64,000 nucleotides of DNA from Sphaeramia orbicularis (GCF_902148855.1 NC_043963.1:38273307-38337306); one strand, 5' to 3'. Shown: positions 21,401-35,965, numbered from the stretch's first letter. A program made the numbers and translations. The notes: generated from the letters alone by a model not told the origin.

Positions 21401-24400
21401 CACCCACTGTGATGTTGATGGAGTTACTGGGTGGAGAACTGAGCAGCTGAGATGGAAAGTTGCCCTTGATCCTATACTGACAACTGTAGCTGCCCTGGTG
21501 GAAAGTTTCTAGGTCGGACAGCGTCAGCTCCACTGTGGTCTGGCTCTGGTCCACCCTCTGAGTCACCAGTGGAGTGGACACTCCGTGCTTGTACAGGTGG
21601 AAGTCACTGAGGTGGTGGTGACCCAGCAGAACGCTGCAGCTGAAGCGGACTGCCTCCCCTGAGGAGAACACCGTGTGAGGTGACAGCAGCGAGAGCGTAG
21701 GTGTCAAGAGGCTCCCTGTGACAAAAGACAGCACACTGTTCACAAATATTCAATATCAGTACCGATCCTGACAGGTTGGTTTCTTTGGATAACAATCTAA
21801 CACCAATAATAAGAAAAATTTTATAACACATTAGGACACATTCAGTCTACTTATGGTTGGGGACACCTGCACTTTTACACTCAAAGTAGTTTTATATAAT
21901 CAAAGTAGTTTTATAAACTAAAAAAAACTCAAAACTATTTAACATGATGTGTGTGTGTTAACATAATATAATTAACAAAATCATAAAAGTCATGTGTACG
22001 TCCTGCATGCACTGACACTGATGTCCTCCTTGGAAAAGTTTTAAAAGTAGGACCAATGGCCCTGTAGCTTACCGGCCAAATTCAAAGCTTTGGGAAATGT
22101 ATCCAGATGCCATTTATTATCAACCAGTTATGTGTATTTATTACATTACAGAAATAGCCCATGTTTTGGTCATATTCCAATCAGATCTGTAAAAAATTCA
22201 AATTCCAACTTGATATCATTGATACTTACTGATTTATTGGATCAATCCACTTCCTATCTCTTATAATGGGGAAATTTGTCAAAGTCACACCAAATCCAGA
22301 ATCAGATCCGGATCAAAATAATTCCAATACCTTGTGTTGACATCATCATAAAGAAGCTGTACACCAAGTTTGAAGTCAATCAGAACTGTAGTTTCATAGA
22401 AAAAGACGACTGAAATGTTTTCCCCATAAGAGCCCATGTTAAATTTTCCGTAAGTTCCCGGATCCAGAAGAAGATCCTGATCAGCATGTGGCCATTATGT
22501 TTTGGTCATCTCCCCATCAGGGTTGGACTGGAGAAATTTACACTGGATATCATTTATATTTACTGAGTTATTGCATCAATCCACTTCCTATCTCTTATAA
22601 TGGGGAAATTTTTCAAAGTCGCACCAAATCCAGAATCAGATCCGGATCCAAATAATTTCACAAACTTTTGTTGACAAAGTCATAAAGAAGCTGTATACCA
22701 AGTTTGAAGTCAATCGCAACTGTAGTTTCGGAGAAGAAGATGATTGAAATTTTTGTAACGGATGACAGACGACGACGGACGCCATATGACGGCAATAGCT
22801 TATGGCCTGTCGGCCGGTGAGCTAAAAATAGGAATTACTGAACATCAAAGTCAAATTAATTAATTATTAAATGTGCAACTGCACATTAAACTAAATTAAG
22901 TAGGTAGTATTTTTGTGCCATGATTGTTCCTCAAATTCAATCTTTTTGATTATTATTACTATCATACCAAGAGTATCAGCCACTATAGCCACTGAATTTT
23001 GCTAATAGTGAAGACAGTGGGTTTATTACTCTATTCATTTAGGCTTGTTATAATTATTACACAGCTGTGATATTGCAATAATTTCATAATAATAAAAATC
23101 ATAATCATTTCCATTAACTATCTTCCATAGTTTGAAGTTTTATCCATGCTCTCTGGATGCATCCCTTCAATGTTTTTTTGTTTTTGTTTTTTTTTTAATA
23201 TTTCAATAAATGCATTTATAACCTTAAATAATGTTATTTTATAATCAGCAAAGCTTGTATGAATTAGCATAGCAGACAGCATTAAATACAGAATGGTTTA
23301 AAATGTCTTCTAGATGCAACAAAAGTAATGAGTGTTAAAAAATTAACAGTACAAGTTTTCCCAGGAAGAAGTCTTACCCAAGCATTTCACCCCTGCATCA
23401 TTCTTATGGGTGCAGTAGTAGGAGTTAGTCCCCAGGAAAAGAGCACAGCGTGACAGACTGGGCTCATGTCCCGTACACTGGACATGCTGAAGCCAGATCA
23501 GTCCAGCGCCTGCACCATATGCTGCACCCTGAAGGGCGGCTTCAGCTAAGCCACAGCCCAGCTCCAGGCACACCACTTCAGCTTCTCGGTAGTCCCAACC
23601 ATGGTCGCAAACCGTCCCCCACTGACCATGGCGTTGCACCTCAACTCTGCCAGAACACTCATTCTCCCCGTCCACAAGTCGGATCCCACCTGAAAATAAA
23701 ATAGAGTGTTTTTAAGACGCAGCAAACAAAGTGAAAGCAGTGGATTCTGCAGGTTTTCATCAGTCCAGGTCTTACCAAAAGCAGCTACTCCATCCCACAG
23801 AGCACCTAACAGGCCTATAAGGAAAGTAACAAACATGAGATTACAATTAAGAAACAAACATATTCAAATAGATTATGAGCAGCTATTTACATTAATCTGT
23901 GGGTATAAGGAGTAAACCTGAAATCAAAAATGTACCATAATGAATAATGCTTGTATGACAAGACTGTATGTCCAGGCTTATTCCAGACTGTTCTGTCCAC
24001 TATAGGGTCATTTTATTAAAAGAAAGATTAAAAGATATGTACTCTGTAAAATATCCAAAATGAATGTTGGTACTTTTTATAACAAAATTCATTTCAAAAT
24101 GATCAGTTATCTGTGCACTTCCTTTGGAAACCAAGCGAGTAAACTCAACTTTTAAGTCTCATAACTGTAATGTGACCTGTTCACCCAATCATGCAGCCTT
24201 AAGAATAAATAAACCAACAGGTTATAAAGTAGCTCAAAAACTGTAAATACCTACAGCAATGAAATGCAACATACACATTAATGCAACAGTGAAATTAATC
24301 ATATTTAATAATAAAAACTGAAAAGGAGTATTTTATTGTACACTGACCTCTTTGATTTTAAGTTTTGGTATGTAGACCTATCAAACTTACTACTATCACA

Positions 24401-25279
24401 CTTAAAATCAAGGTTTTTCGAGTATTTTCACAGTGTGGTTTGTGTACTTTTAGTGAAGTAGTGTCTCTGAATACTTCAATCAATCAATCAATCAAAGTTT
24501 ATTTATATAGCACTTTACAACAACATAACGGAGCCCAAAGTGCTTTACATTTAAAAGCATGATTAAATTATAAGATTAAAAAAAACAGGTTAATAAAGTA
24601 CCATAAATATGCATAAAACAATAGGACACAACACACATTGATAAAAGAGACCACAGATTCAAACCTAATAGTGTCTCAGTGCTAAGGGTTAAAAGCCAGT
24701 CTAAACAGGTGAGTCTTTAACCTGGATTTGAACAGGGCCAGGTCAGTGAGGACTCACTTCTTCCACCAAAGCCCTCAGCATCATGAAAACAATCTGATGC
24801 TGCAAACATCACAAAGTACAGCATCAAACACAACAGGGTATAATAAATTAAACATAACTCAGTGGACGTTTATTAATCTAAATCCATGTCTCAATGTAAT
24901 TCTTATAATTAAAAATAACAGACCGAAACAGAAACATCTCCTCTTTTACTGAAGTGTCTTTAGAGCTGATACTGGTCGTGTTTTAATGTTCTGTGATGGC
25001 ATGCTAAGCATCTGGAGTTTGGGCATGCTACCGAATGGGACAAAACAAGACATTTAACAGTGTCAACAAGCCTCTGTCCGATCATAAAAATTAAAGTCAG
25101 CCGCAAGCGAAAAATCAATATGAACAGATCTAACAGTTGCCGTAATCCCGTTGCATAATCTCAGGACACAAGCAGCAGCAGCTCACCGTTAGCTGGTGTT
25201 GTTAGCTAGCCACCCATCACACAGGCTTAGCTAGCAGCATTAGCTTACCTGTCAAAAGGATCTGGAGGAATCTCAGCAT
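18462..25279 (-). CDS. Type I membrane receptor: SRCR domain plus two Ig domains
   Basis: Seven coding exons on the minus strand: 25249-25279, 23776-23814, 23378-23689 (SRCR), 21404-21715 (Ig1), 19432-19746 (Ig2), 18733-18885 (membrane span) and 18462-18505. They total 1206 bases, or 401 residues, and every intron is phase 1. MLRFLQILLTGLLGALWDG is a signal peptide. The SRCR domain (about residues 24-128) opens GIRLVDGENECSGRVEVQ and has eight cysteines (NEC, TVC, VVCLELGC, VQC, SRC, YYC, VKC), the group B count. Ig1 has Cys in RFSCSV and YSCQYR with Phe instead of Trp in strand C. Ig2 has NITCST and YYYCLY with N-glycosylation sites. Both resemble FcR-like or A1BG-like domains. The membrane span is about residues 346-370 (VVAVIIIIIVAKVLC), then a 31-residue tail with KKK and a YVAL (YxxL) motif. 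It is probably a leukocyte or scavenger-type surface receptor; no ligand can be inferred. I know no one-to-one mammalian counterpart. Confidence 0.8.
22049..22830. mobile_element. Interspersed repeat with an internal tandem duplication
   Basis: Lies in the receptor intron between the SRCR and Ig1 exons. It begins GTAGCTTACCGGCCAAA and ends CGGCCGGTGAGCTAAAAA, so the ends are inverted relative to each other. Inside, a unit of about 280 bases occurs twice (about 22150-22430 and 22492-22765), sharing ATCAATCCACTTCCTATCTC, CCAGAATCAGATCCGGATC and CCAAGTTTGAAGTCAATC. The family is unknown to me; the TGAGCTAAAAA end is widespread in animal genomes. Confidence 0.65.
24478..24750 (-). mobile_element. 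LINE 3' end with (CAAT)n tail, minus strand
   Basis: Plus-strand CAATCAATCAATCAAAG, then TTTATTTATATAGCACTTTA and GCCCAAAGTGCTTTACAT. Read on the minus strand this is the usual fish LINE 3' UTR ending CTATATAAATAAACTTTGAT followed by (TTGA)n. It is 5'-truncated and lies in receptor intron 1. Confidence 0.65.
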
Positions 25280-25783
25280 CTTCCCCCTCACCCTACCATC
25301 AGACGGCCGGGTGAGAAGGAAGCCCGTGGCCGTGGAGATGATACTGACAACCGCTGAATGCAAATGACAACCGCATAAGACATGAGCTAGCTTGTGTGCT
25401 CCAACAGCTAGCGGCTACGAAGTTGGACAACTTCAGCAGCTGCCCCGACAGAAGCACCGGGACCGAACCGACACAAGCCGCTCCGACTCTCTTAAATACA
25501 TGGTTCAAGTGCCGTTAACGGTCTGAAAAAGGAACAAATTCAAGAGTCCAGGTGGGAAGAGGCTACCCGTGAGCTCCGGCTGCTGAATAGCATCACGTCC
25601 ATAGGTTGGAAGAGTCTGGATAATGTTTGCGGAGAACCTGCTCACGTCAACGGTCAGGACTGTGCCCTGTCCGACCTGAGCGCTTCTCTGAGCGGCAGGC
25701 AGAGGTCAGCACAAGCCGCCGCAAAGCCACCTGGAAGCCCATTAAAGGATCAGCACTGCAGCCGGTTAGGAACCACAGACCTG

Positions 25784-25815
<32 letters not shown>

Positions 25816-26108
25816 TCCCCTCCATTGAGGTTTTTCACACGGATGTTACTTGTCCATGTTACAAATATAAAGTCTCTAAAATGTTTAGTATATGACACAT
25901 CTGAAACACAGAAAAAGACACATGAGACTAATAATCTATAAACAAGGATCAATTTTAGTACAAAATAACTCATTTAACTTTTTTAGTTTTCCTACATTTG
26001 TACATTTGGTTGATTATACTTACATACTTTTACTTTAGTCAGGTTTTGAATGCAGAACTTTCACTTGTAGAAGAGTATTTTTAAAGTGAAATAGGCCTAA
26101 TTTTGAAG
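25280..26108. other. Upstream region of the SRCR-Ig receptor gene
   Basis: Promoter side of the minus-strand receptor; no TATA box or GC box stands out. It is moderately GC-rich up to about 25780, then a run of more than 30 A residues (about 25783-25813), then AT-rich sequence. Frames across the A run are artefacts. Confidence 0.5.
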
Positions 26109-26116
26109 CTTTAACC

Positions 26117-26847
26117 CAGGGGTGTCGAACTCATTTTAGTTCAGGGGCCACTTTCAGCCCAAATTGACCTGAAGTGGACCAGACCAGTAAAACAACAGCA
26201 TATTAACCTGTAAATAATGACGACTCCAAATTTTTCTCTTTGTTTTAGCACAATTAAAATTAAATGATAAAAATATGTACATTTGCAAACTATCCAAACA
26301 AAAATGATATGAATAATCTGAAAAAACTGAAATTTCTTGAGAAAAATAAGTACAGTTTTAACAATATTACACCTCAACTTACCATTTATACGTGTATATT
26401 AACGGATTGGATCTATAAAGGCACAAAATATTTAATAACAGGAAGAATAATGTTAAAATTTCACGTTTACAATTTCAGGGTTTTTGCATTTTATTGTTAA
26501 AGGATAGTTTGTAAATGTTAATATTTTCATCATTTCATGTAAGTTTTTACACTAAAACGAAGAGAAAAATTTTGAGTGGTCATTACTTATTTATAGATGT
26601 CATGTAATATTATGTTTTTCGCATTAAACTACGAAAATTTGGAGTCATCATTTATCAGTTATTATGCTATTATTTTAGTTGAGATCACATTGGTCTGTAT
26701 GTGGAACCTGAACAAAAACGACTTCGACATCCTTGGTTGTTAATATCTTAAGTGTAATTTTTGCGCTTTGCAAATGCATCCTTCGGGCCGGACTGGAACC
26801 TTTGGCAGGCCGCATTTGGCCCCCGGGCCACATGTTTGACATCCATG
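26117..26847. mobile_element. hAT-type non-autonomous transposon with a perfect 8-bp target duplication
   Basis: Starts CAGGGGTGTCGAACTCATTT and ends CCGGGCCACATGTTTGACAT plus CCATG, the inverted-repeat pattern of fish hAT elements. The 8-base direct repeat CTTTAACC flanks it on both sides (26109-26116 and 26848-26855). No transposase frame remains. The insertion site falls at the left border of the piggyBac-like element that follows. Confidence 0.85.
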
Positions 26848-26853
26848 CTTTAA

Positions 26854-27436
26854 CCCTTTCATGCATAGTGGTCACTACAGTGGACAGTTATTAAAAGCTG
26901 TTCTCTTGTATATTCATGGATTTTATTGTTTTAGTTCCATATCAACCGACACAGTGGATCATCCCATACACTGACATTCATACCATTACAGTAATTTTGC
27001 TGTTCTTCATAAACCTGATCTGCAGGAACATGTTGAAGTGTAAATCAGTTGCTTGTTATTATTATTAGACTGTAATTAACAAGTTTGGTTTTTTTTTAAA
27101 CAAAAAGTTTTTTTGTTTTTTTTTCTTTTTTGCATATTATCTTCATAAAGTCAGTAATAACTAGTATTAGAGTATGTTAAAATGTGACCAAACATCAGAT
27201 TAGTGGCTTTAAAAAAAATATTCCATAGTTTTCACACAGTGTATCAGTAAATACATGTTTCTTTACTTCAAAAATTAAATGCATGGTGTCCGGCTGAGTG
27301 GACATTTTTGCAACTCCATGAAAAATAGGTTCATAAAAAAAAAAATTTTCAGTGGCATTGTTTTTGTCATGCCTAAAGAGGAATTAAAACACTCAGGAAA
27401 AAATCTTAAGGTTCTCATAACTCATGCATGAAAGGG
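26854..27436. mobile_element. piggyBac-like MITE, copy 1
   Basis: Flanked by TTAA at 26850-26853 and 27437-27440. Termini are CCCTTTCATGCAT and, inverted, ATGCATGAAAGGG. 583 bases with no transposase. TTAA duplications are the hallmark of the piggyBac superfamily. It shares internal sequence, in opposite orientation, with 34974-35493. Confidence 0.8.
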
Positions 27437-27440
27437 TTAA

Positions 27441-29587
<2,147 letters not shown>

Positions 29588-30170
29588 CAGTGGTTCCCAA
29601 CCTTTTTTGGCTTGTGACCCCATTTTAACATCACAAATTTCTGGTGTACCCAGACATTCAAAACAGAGACATTTTTTTTTGCTAAAATTGATTTGTTTTT
29701 GATCATGGAATAGTTTGCTATACCATGTTGCAAATAAACGATAATTTTAGATGACATTTAGGCTATATAATGTTTATTATCATGGATGGAGGCAGAAAAG
29801 CCAGGTGTAGATTACTGCACAAAGTGAGCATTTTATTTTCCTTGGTCAGGATATGTACAGTCAGTCCAGCTTGGATTTACAAGGCTGACAATTAATACTG
29901 AACAAACAAGAACTAAAACTATGAATTATGAAAGAGCTGCAGCATCTTAAACCAACCACGATGAACATTTGAAAGATAAACAGTACCACAGTGCTTCAGT
30001 TTCAGGTTCAGAGTTCGTCATGTGTTTTATGTATTGTGATCATCCGTCAACTGACAATATATCTTTTGTTAGTAATTTTATTTTTATCACTTACTAGAAA
30101 TTTCAGATGACCCCATTTGAATTCCAGGCAACCCCACATGGGGTCGCCACCCCAAGGTTGAAAAACACTG
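29588..30170. mobile_element. hAT-type non-autonomous transposon
   Basis: Left end CAGTGGTTCCCAACCTTTTT; right end, reverse-complemented, CAGTGTTTTTCAACCTTGGG. These are typical hAT termini. The 8-base flanks CTTTAGGT and CCTCAGGT match at six of eight positions, consistent with an aged target duplication. 583 bases, no open frame. Confidence 0.8.
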
Positions 30171-30599
30171 CCTCAGGTCCTTCACAGATCAGACAACAGT
30201 CCTTCCTACCAATCAGAGAACATGTAATGGAATAAATGAGTGCACAGGTTGGAACAACCCTACCTACCTTTGATCATCATAATGGATACAAATGAAGGCA
30301 GTAATAACAAACTAGCCTCACCTATTCAATGAGCCTACCTCAGACACTGAAGCTGGTGTGCAGTACATATGTACAGTGACAGTAGTATTTAGTAGCTTGG
30401 AAATACAAACAAGGAAAATAGTGAAGTACTTCTTGCTTCATTGTATTTTTTTAAGCTTATACTATTGAAATACAAACTCTGTTTCCATCATCAAAACACC
30501 TGCTGTTGTTGCACTAAAGTACTGAATGTAAAAATTAAGTAGTGATGCACCAATGTATTGTCTAGTATTGGTATCGCTATGTAAGAGCTTACATCTTAC

Positions 30600-30900
30600 A
30601 TAGGGACAACGTGATGGTGTTTAGCACTGTCACTTCACAGCAAAAAGGTTTGCATAGTCTGCATGTTCTTCCTGTGTCTGCATGGGTTCCCTGTGTTTAC
30701 TCCAGCTGCCTCTTACCGTCCAAAGACAGGCATCTCAGTAGGTTAAAAGGTCAAACTAAATCAACCATAGGTGTGAACAGGAGAGTGAATGATGCCCTGG
30801 TGACACATCCAGGGTGTACCCCACCTTTGCCCTTAGGCAGTTAGGACAGGCTCCAGTCCCTGTGACCCTCACAAAGATTAACTGGTATGGAAATGAATGA
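30600..30900 (+). mobile_element. tRNA-related fish SINE, plus strand
   Basis: GTTTAGCACTGTCACTTCAC, TGCATGTTCTTCCTGTGTCT, CAGGGTGTACCCCACCT and GGCTCCAGTCCCTGTGACCC occur in order. This matches a very common fish repeat whose head carries tRNA-like polymerase III boxes. It ends near the AATGAATGAATGA run. Confidence 0.7.
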
Positions 30901-31034
30901 ATGACTGTTACGTAAGGCTTTTTCATAAATGTGTGTGTTTTGTCTGTGTTCATTCACAGATAGTGTGATGAAAGGCAGGAGGACTTTTCTGAATTAGCTA
31001 CTGGTTTATTTTTTAATGAAGATTTCCTTGTTAA

Positions 31035-31564
31035 CCCATGAAGACTCAAACATCCACTGGCAACCAAAACCATCTACTGATGTAAAATGTTTAATAACTT
31101 TTGATCCACTAATCCTGTCAATACATGTAAATAACCGGTGTAAAATACAGTCTGTCATCTTTTCATGGTCATCAGATATGACACATTTGGAAGCTCCGTT
31201 GTGAACGTGGAAACACCGTCATCTTCTACAACTGACTCACAAGTAAAACCCATGGAGTTGGATCAATGACAGTGAATGGGGACATTTGTTTTAAATTCAG
31301 TTATTTATATCTTTGCTGACAAAAGCACTTTTTCTTCAGTTTTCTCTGCCTCTGATACAATAATCCTCAACTTTAATCTGAGCTTTTATAAACATCTAAA
31401 TGATCAGTAAATGAAATGTAGGAAAATACCTGATTTTCACTGAAGAAATGCAAAGTAAAGAAGATAATATTGTAATAAATGGTTATAAATCAGTGAAGAA
31501 AGGTTAAATATAGGGAAATAATTATTTGGAAACTGCCACCAAAGTAGCACTGGGGCTTTATGGG
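31035..31564. mobile_element. piggyBac-like MITE (CCCATGAAG family), complete copy
   Basis: TTAA flanks at 31031-31034 and 31565-31568. The termini CCCATGAAGACTC and, inverted, CCCATAAAGCCCC agree at most positions. It is 530 bases with no open frame. A second, older copy of the family lies in the DNase gene intron (2053-2790). Confidence 0.75.
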
Positions 31565-31568
31565 TTAA

Positions 31569-31740
31569 AGGAGAGATTAGTAATACTCATGTTGCATGTT
31601 TTTGGACAGTGGGAGGAAGCCACAGGGAAGATATACACTCCACCCCATGCCACACATCACTAGAATCAAACCCAGGATCTTCTTGTCATGAGGTGACAGT
31701 GCTAACCACTGCACCACTGTGCATGTTAAGCAATAGCAAA
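31569..31740 (-). mobile_element. tRNA-related fish SINE fragment, minus strand
   Basis: On the minus strand: GTGGTTAGCACTGTCACCTC (box A region), GATCCTGGGTTTGATTCTAG (box B region), then TTCCTCCCACTGTCCAAAAA. Same family as the copy at 30600-30900, opposite orientation, 3'-truncated. Confidence 0.7.
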
Positions 31741-31755
31741 GAAAAACAAACAAGA

Positions 31756-31853
31756 AAAAAAAAAAAAAAAAAAAAGGAAAGGAAAGGAAAGGAAAGGAAA
31801 GGAAAGGAAAGGAAAGGAAAGGAAAGGAAAGGAAAGGAAAGGAAAGGAAAGGA
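31756..31853. repeat. Poly(A) plus (GGAAA)n microsatellite
   Basis: About 20 A residues, then about 15 units of GGAAA. It directly adjoins the minus-strand SINE fragment. Confidence 0.95.
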
Positions 31854-33634
31854 ACATAAATATTGCCATTGGCTATCAGCAATTTTCGATTTTAGTGTCA
31901 AAGAAGAATCTTTCTATTGGTACACTCCTATAATAAAAACAAAACAAAACAAAAAATAAGCAGGAAAAAAGGACACAGCTCTTTTCAGTAACTATGAATG
32001 AGTCCATTAAAGAAGAGAGTTTCATAGTGTTTCTGTCTTTTACAATTAAATACATATTGTACAAGTGAACCATTTTTTCCATTTGTCAGAATAGGACTGT
32101 GAGTAGTTAAAGAGGACAGAGGATCAAGAAGTGGCTAAACTATGGAACAGTGCTGTGGTGAAATTAGATGACGTAACATCCTTGGAATGAAGCTGTTGAG
32201 GTTGACAGACCTCTACAGCTACTGAAGCCTCCATAAAACCTATAATGAAATTAGACAATCATTCAAACGGTCACTTACATCACTTTGGAATGCTCTTTCA
32301 CCAACATTTGTTTTTCTGTCTGTACCAGTCTAGAGTCCACTGTTTAGTACAGATCATCCTGATTATTTTTGTGTAGGAGTTCCTGCTGACAATGACTGCG
32401 GGCCTTTACATTGTGGTTGTTCTGGGTCAATCATGAAGGTAAAACAAAAAAATCCTATTTCTTAACAACAACCAAACTCATCTGATTTGTTTCTGATGAT
32501 AAATGGTACATGGTATGTTGTTGTCAGCACTTCTGCCTTTGTGGATGTTTGCACTTTCTGAGCACTTGTAGTTTCTGTTTTTAATCATCCCAACCCTTTC
32601 CTGTTATTTTATCTTATCCATGTCCTCCTAAACTGTTTTCATTTCATTCAAACCTAAAAGCTTTTAACTAAAGTAAATAATGAATAAATGGTCTGATGTA
32701 ATGTGATATGTACTGTCTGTGATGCTATACCCTATTGTCACTGTTTTACCCAGATTAATATAAAAACGGCCTTCCTGGTTCTTTTAAAGCTTCAGTCATG
32801 AGTCATTTCCTCCTGAACAGAGACACCGTGTGAATCAACCAAAAAACACATTAAGAAGAGAAGTATATCTGCTGAGTCATGTCTTAGTGGGTGAATATTT
32901 AAGCAATTCACTTTCCCACCCAAAAAAAAGCACAGAACGATTTTTTCCCTCATTTTATTTCCTGTAATAGATGACAAGGCCCGTTGTGCTCATATTTTTG
33001 GTGACTGTGGTGTAATAATCCTGTATTAGTCATCTATTAGTCATCACCAGAAGAGGGACATCCCGGCAGCGTGCAGGAGATGAACAACTCCTAAAACTGA
33101 AGGAAAAGCTGAAATGAACAGCAAACAGGAATAGAAGACGACTTACGATTTATTTTCTACACAAGATTTAATACAAAACAGCACAAAAATTACTAAAAGA
33201 GAAGAAAACAAACACAAACCTTTACCCTGATCCAGTCCAAATTATGTGAATATGTGAATTTGTGTGACACTGCATGTCCAGAGTGAGAACAGGGAAGAGG
33301 AAAAAGCAAAATCAGGAACAAAATTAACCAAACGCTTCTAGATACTGGGTACAAACCAGGATGTAAACTCCACAAAGCTGCTAAATACTGAACAGTGTGC
33401 AGTCAGCTGCTTTGTACTTCACACTCAGTACTACTATAGGTCAGCTTTTACACATGTGCTTTCACTTGCAGAATGAAACCCTGTATTTTACATTTATGAA
33501 GGTCATAAAATCTCATTACACACTGACTCAGTGTTGTTAAATAGTAAAGTAAGGTATAAACTACTTTATGTGGCATTAAGATGTAAAAAAAACAAACAAA
33601 AAAAACACTTGTTTCTCAGATCTAAATAAAGTAC
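31854..33634. other. Intergenic stretch without recognised genes
   Basis: Neither strand shows a convincing exon with splice sites and a family signature. Several short open frames occur, as expected by chance. No transposon ends were recognised. Confidence 0.5.

Positions 33635-33722
<88 letters not shown>
33635..33722. repeat. (CTAT)n microsatellite
   Basis: About 22 uninterrupted CTAT units. Confidence 0.97.
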
Positions 33723-33723
<1 letters not shown>

Positions 33724-34969
33724 ACACTCTGATTTGAGACATTCAGCTGACAAAAATATCTTAAAAATATACATTAGTGAAGAGGAATGATCTTACAATA
33801 CTTTATGTAGTTAAGATGGTACAATTCTAAGTGAAGTTAATTCATGTTGGATTGGCCCCGATCATGTTCTTTGTTTGTATCAGAAGGCTAACTGTTCTTT
33901 ATAAAAGTGATACAAACAAGACAATAAAAGTCAAATATTATTGTCAAACATTAGAGCATGGGAATTGTAGCTTATTGTTTGCAGTTGATATTTACCTGTA
34001 AGCTGCACATTCCACATTCTTATTTGATATCATACCACTTTTTATGTTTTTTCTCATAAGTATAAACAAAAATAAAGCAAAACTCCTATTTTTTTTTTTG
34101 TTTTGTTTGTTTGCTTCTACTCTTATTAAAGCCGTCCACAGAACTGCTCCTACAGTACAGGCCTCATTCTAATAAAGATAACTCTGATAAATGAAAATAA
34201 TGTGTGTTTGGACAACAACATAAATTTAGATTTTTCTTGTATAAGCAACTGAGAAACAAATGCTGTCTATTCCTACTCTTTACTTCTATATTTTACTTCT
34301 TTTGCTCCCCTTTTCATGGACACATTTTCTTACCAGTATTAAAGAGGTTTATGTTCAACATTCCTGGCCACAATTCCATGAAAGGAATAGATCGCCTGTC
34401 TGATCAGTGAAAGGTTATTGTCAGTCAGCAACCGATGAGCATCAAGGACTGAAAAGAGAGAGTCAGAGAAAAGAGTCAGGTCAAAGAAAACAACCTGCCT
34501 CTCAGCATGTCCATATCTCACTTATTCACATATTATGGTCTTTGATTAATTTAAAAAAAAATAAAATAAAACAATAAAAAAACACAGTGAAATTGACTTG
34601 TAATGTAAGGGTATGCATGTGAATATTTCCTGGACTGGGAACATGACTTTTTTATAATGTTTACAACCTGACTCTAAGAATAGTATGAAATAACTTTGCT
34701 AACTTTAATCCAAATCTACTCATTCACATACAGTATAAATGTGTTGTTAGTGTGACCTTTATGTATCCTTTATACGAGACTGCAAAACTTGGCAAAACAG
34801 GCAACTTGTTTTTAATTTTACCTTGCACATATATGTCATGACCTTATTATATCCTTCATATATTGTATATATTAATTCTTTCTGTGGTATAGAGTTGGCC
34901 CTTTGTATATTTCAGTTTTTCTTTGTAGTTTTATATATTTTATAAGTATTTTTTCATATACTGTATATT
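33723..34969. other. AT-rich intergenic stretch
   Basis: Short A and T runs only. No gene, RNA or transposon boundary could be supported. Confidence 0.5.
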
Positions 34970-34973
34970 TTAA

Positions 34974-35493
34974 CCCTTTCATGCATGAACAACCTTCGTC
35001 AAGATTTTTTTCTAGAGTGTTTTTATTCCTCCTTAGGCATGAAAAAAACAATGTGATTGAGTTTTTTTTTTTCTTTTCATGGAGTTACATAATGTCCATG
35101 CATTTAATTTTTGAAATAAAGAAATGTGTTTAAAACCCAATATCAGAAAGTGAGATGAAAACAATGAAATAAAAACATTTTTAATGCAGCTAATCTGATG
35201 TTTTCTCACATTTTAACATATTCTAATGCTAGTTATTACTCACTTCATGGAGATAATATGCAAAAAAACTTTTTGTCTGACAAATAACAATTGATTTACA
35301 CTAAAACATGTTAGTGCAGATCAGGTTTATCAAGAACAGCAAAGTTACAGTAGTGGTCTGAATGTCAGTGTATTGGATGATGCATAAGTGTCCACTGTGC
35401 TGGCTGATATGGAACTGAAACAACCAAATCCATGAATATACAAGAGAACAACTCCAGAAGTGTCCACTGGAGTGACCACTGTGCATGAAAGGG
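34974..35493. mobile_element. piggyBac-like MITE, copy 2 (opposite orientation)
   Basis: TTAA flanks at 34970-34973 and 35494-35497. Termini CCCTTTCATGCATGAA and GTGCATGAAAGGG. The interior matches the reverse complement of 26854-27436, for example ACACTAAAACATGTT...GATCAGGTTTAT against the other copy's AACCTGATCTGCAGG. It is 520 bases and non-coding. Confidence 0.8.
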
Positions 35494-35529
35494 TTAAGAA
35501 AAAAATTCCTGTGATAGTTTTTATGTACA

Positions 35530-35965
35530 CAGGGCTCCTACAGATTTCTACAAGATAAATTTCAGACCTTTTTAAAACTATTTAGAACAGCTTTTAATGC
35601 CCATTTCACTGCCATACTGGCAAAAATTCTTGACTTATAGAATTTAGGAAAATGTATTTATTTACACCAACGCCTCAATTTCCACTGTTCAGAGTCATTT
35701 CTCACCCGGCTGCAAAGTTAGCGATATTTAGTTCCTAATTTCAATATAAATGATCAGGTTGGAACAGGTGGAACTCAATAGACTAACGGTACTGTCTTTG
35801 GACATTTAACAGACACATTTAAACACAGTACAACCAACAAGTTTATGGAAACATAACTTAAGACCTACCATATCAAATCTAATACCTTTTAAAGACTTTT
35901 TTAAGGTATTAAATGCAGATTTGTAAATTCAAGACTTTTAAGACTTTTTAAGACCCCGTGGGAGC
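35530..35965. mobile_element. Probable hAT-like short element
   Basis: Left CAGGGCTCCTACAGATTTCT; right GACTTTTTAAGACCCCGTGG then GAGCCACAG. The inverted ends agree only in part (GGCTCC with GGAGCC). The AAGACTTTTAAGACTTTTTA wording is familiar from fish hAT copies. Exact limits and the target duplication are unresolved. Confidence 0.45.

Noticed and set aside
31577-31959. Overlapping Lys-Gly and Ser-Phe-Pro repeat frames
   Set aside because: Products of the (GGAAA)n tract plus a SINE fragment.
32370-32450. Possible exon MTAGLYIVVVLGQS with a following gtaaaa
   Set aside because: Too short, immediate stop, no acceptor of quality and no neighbouring exons.
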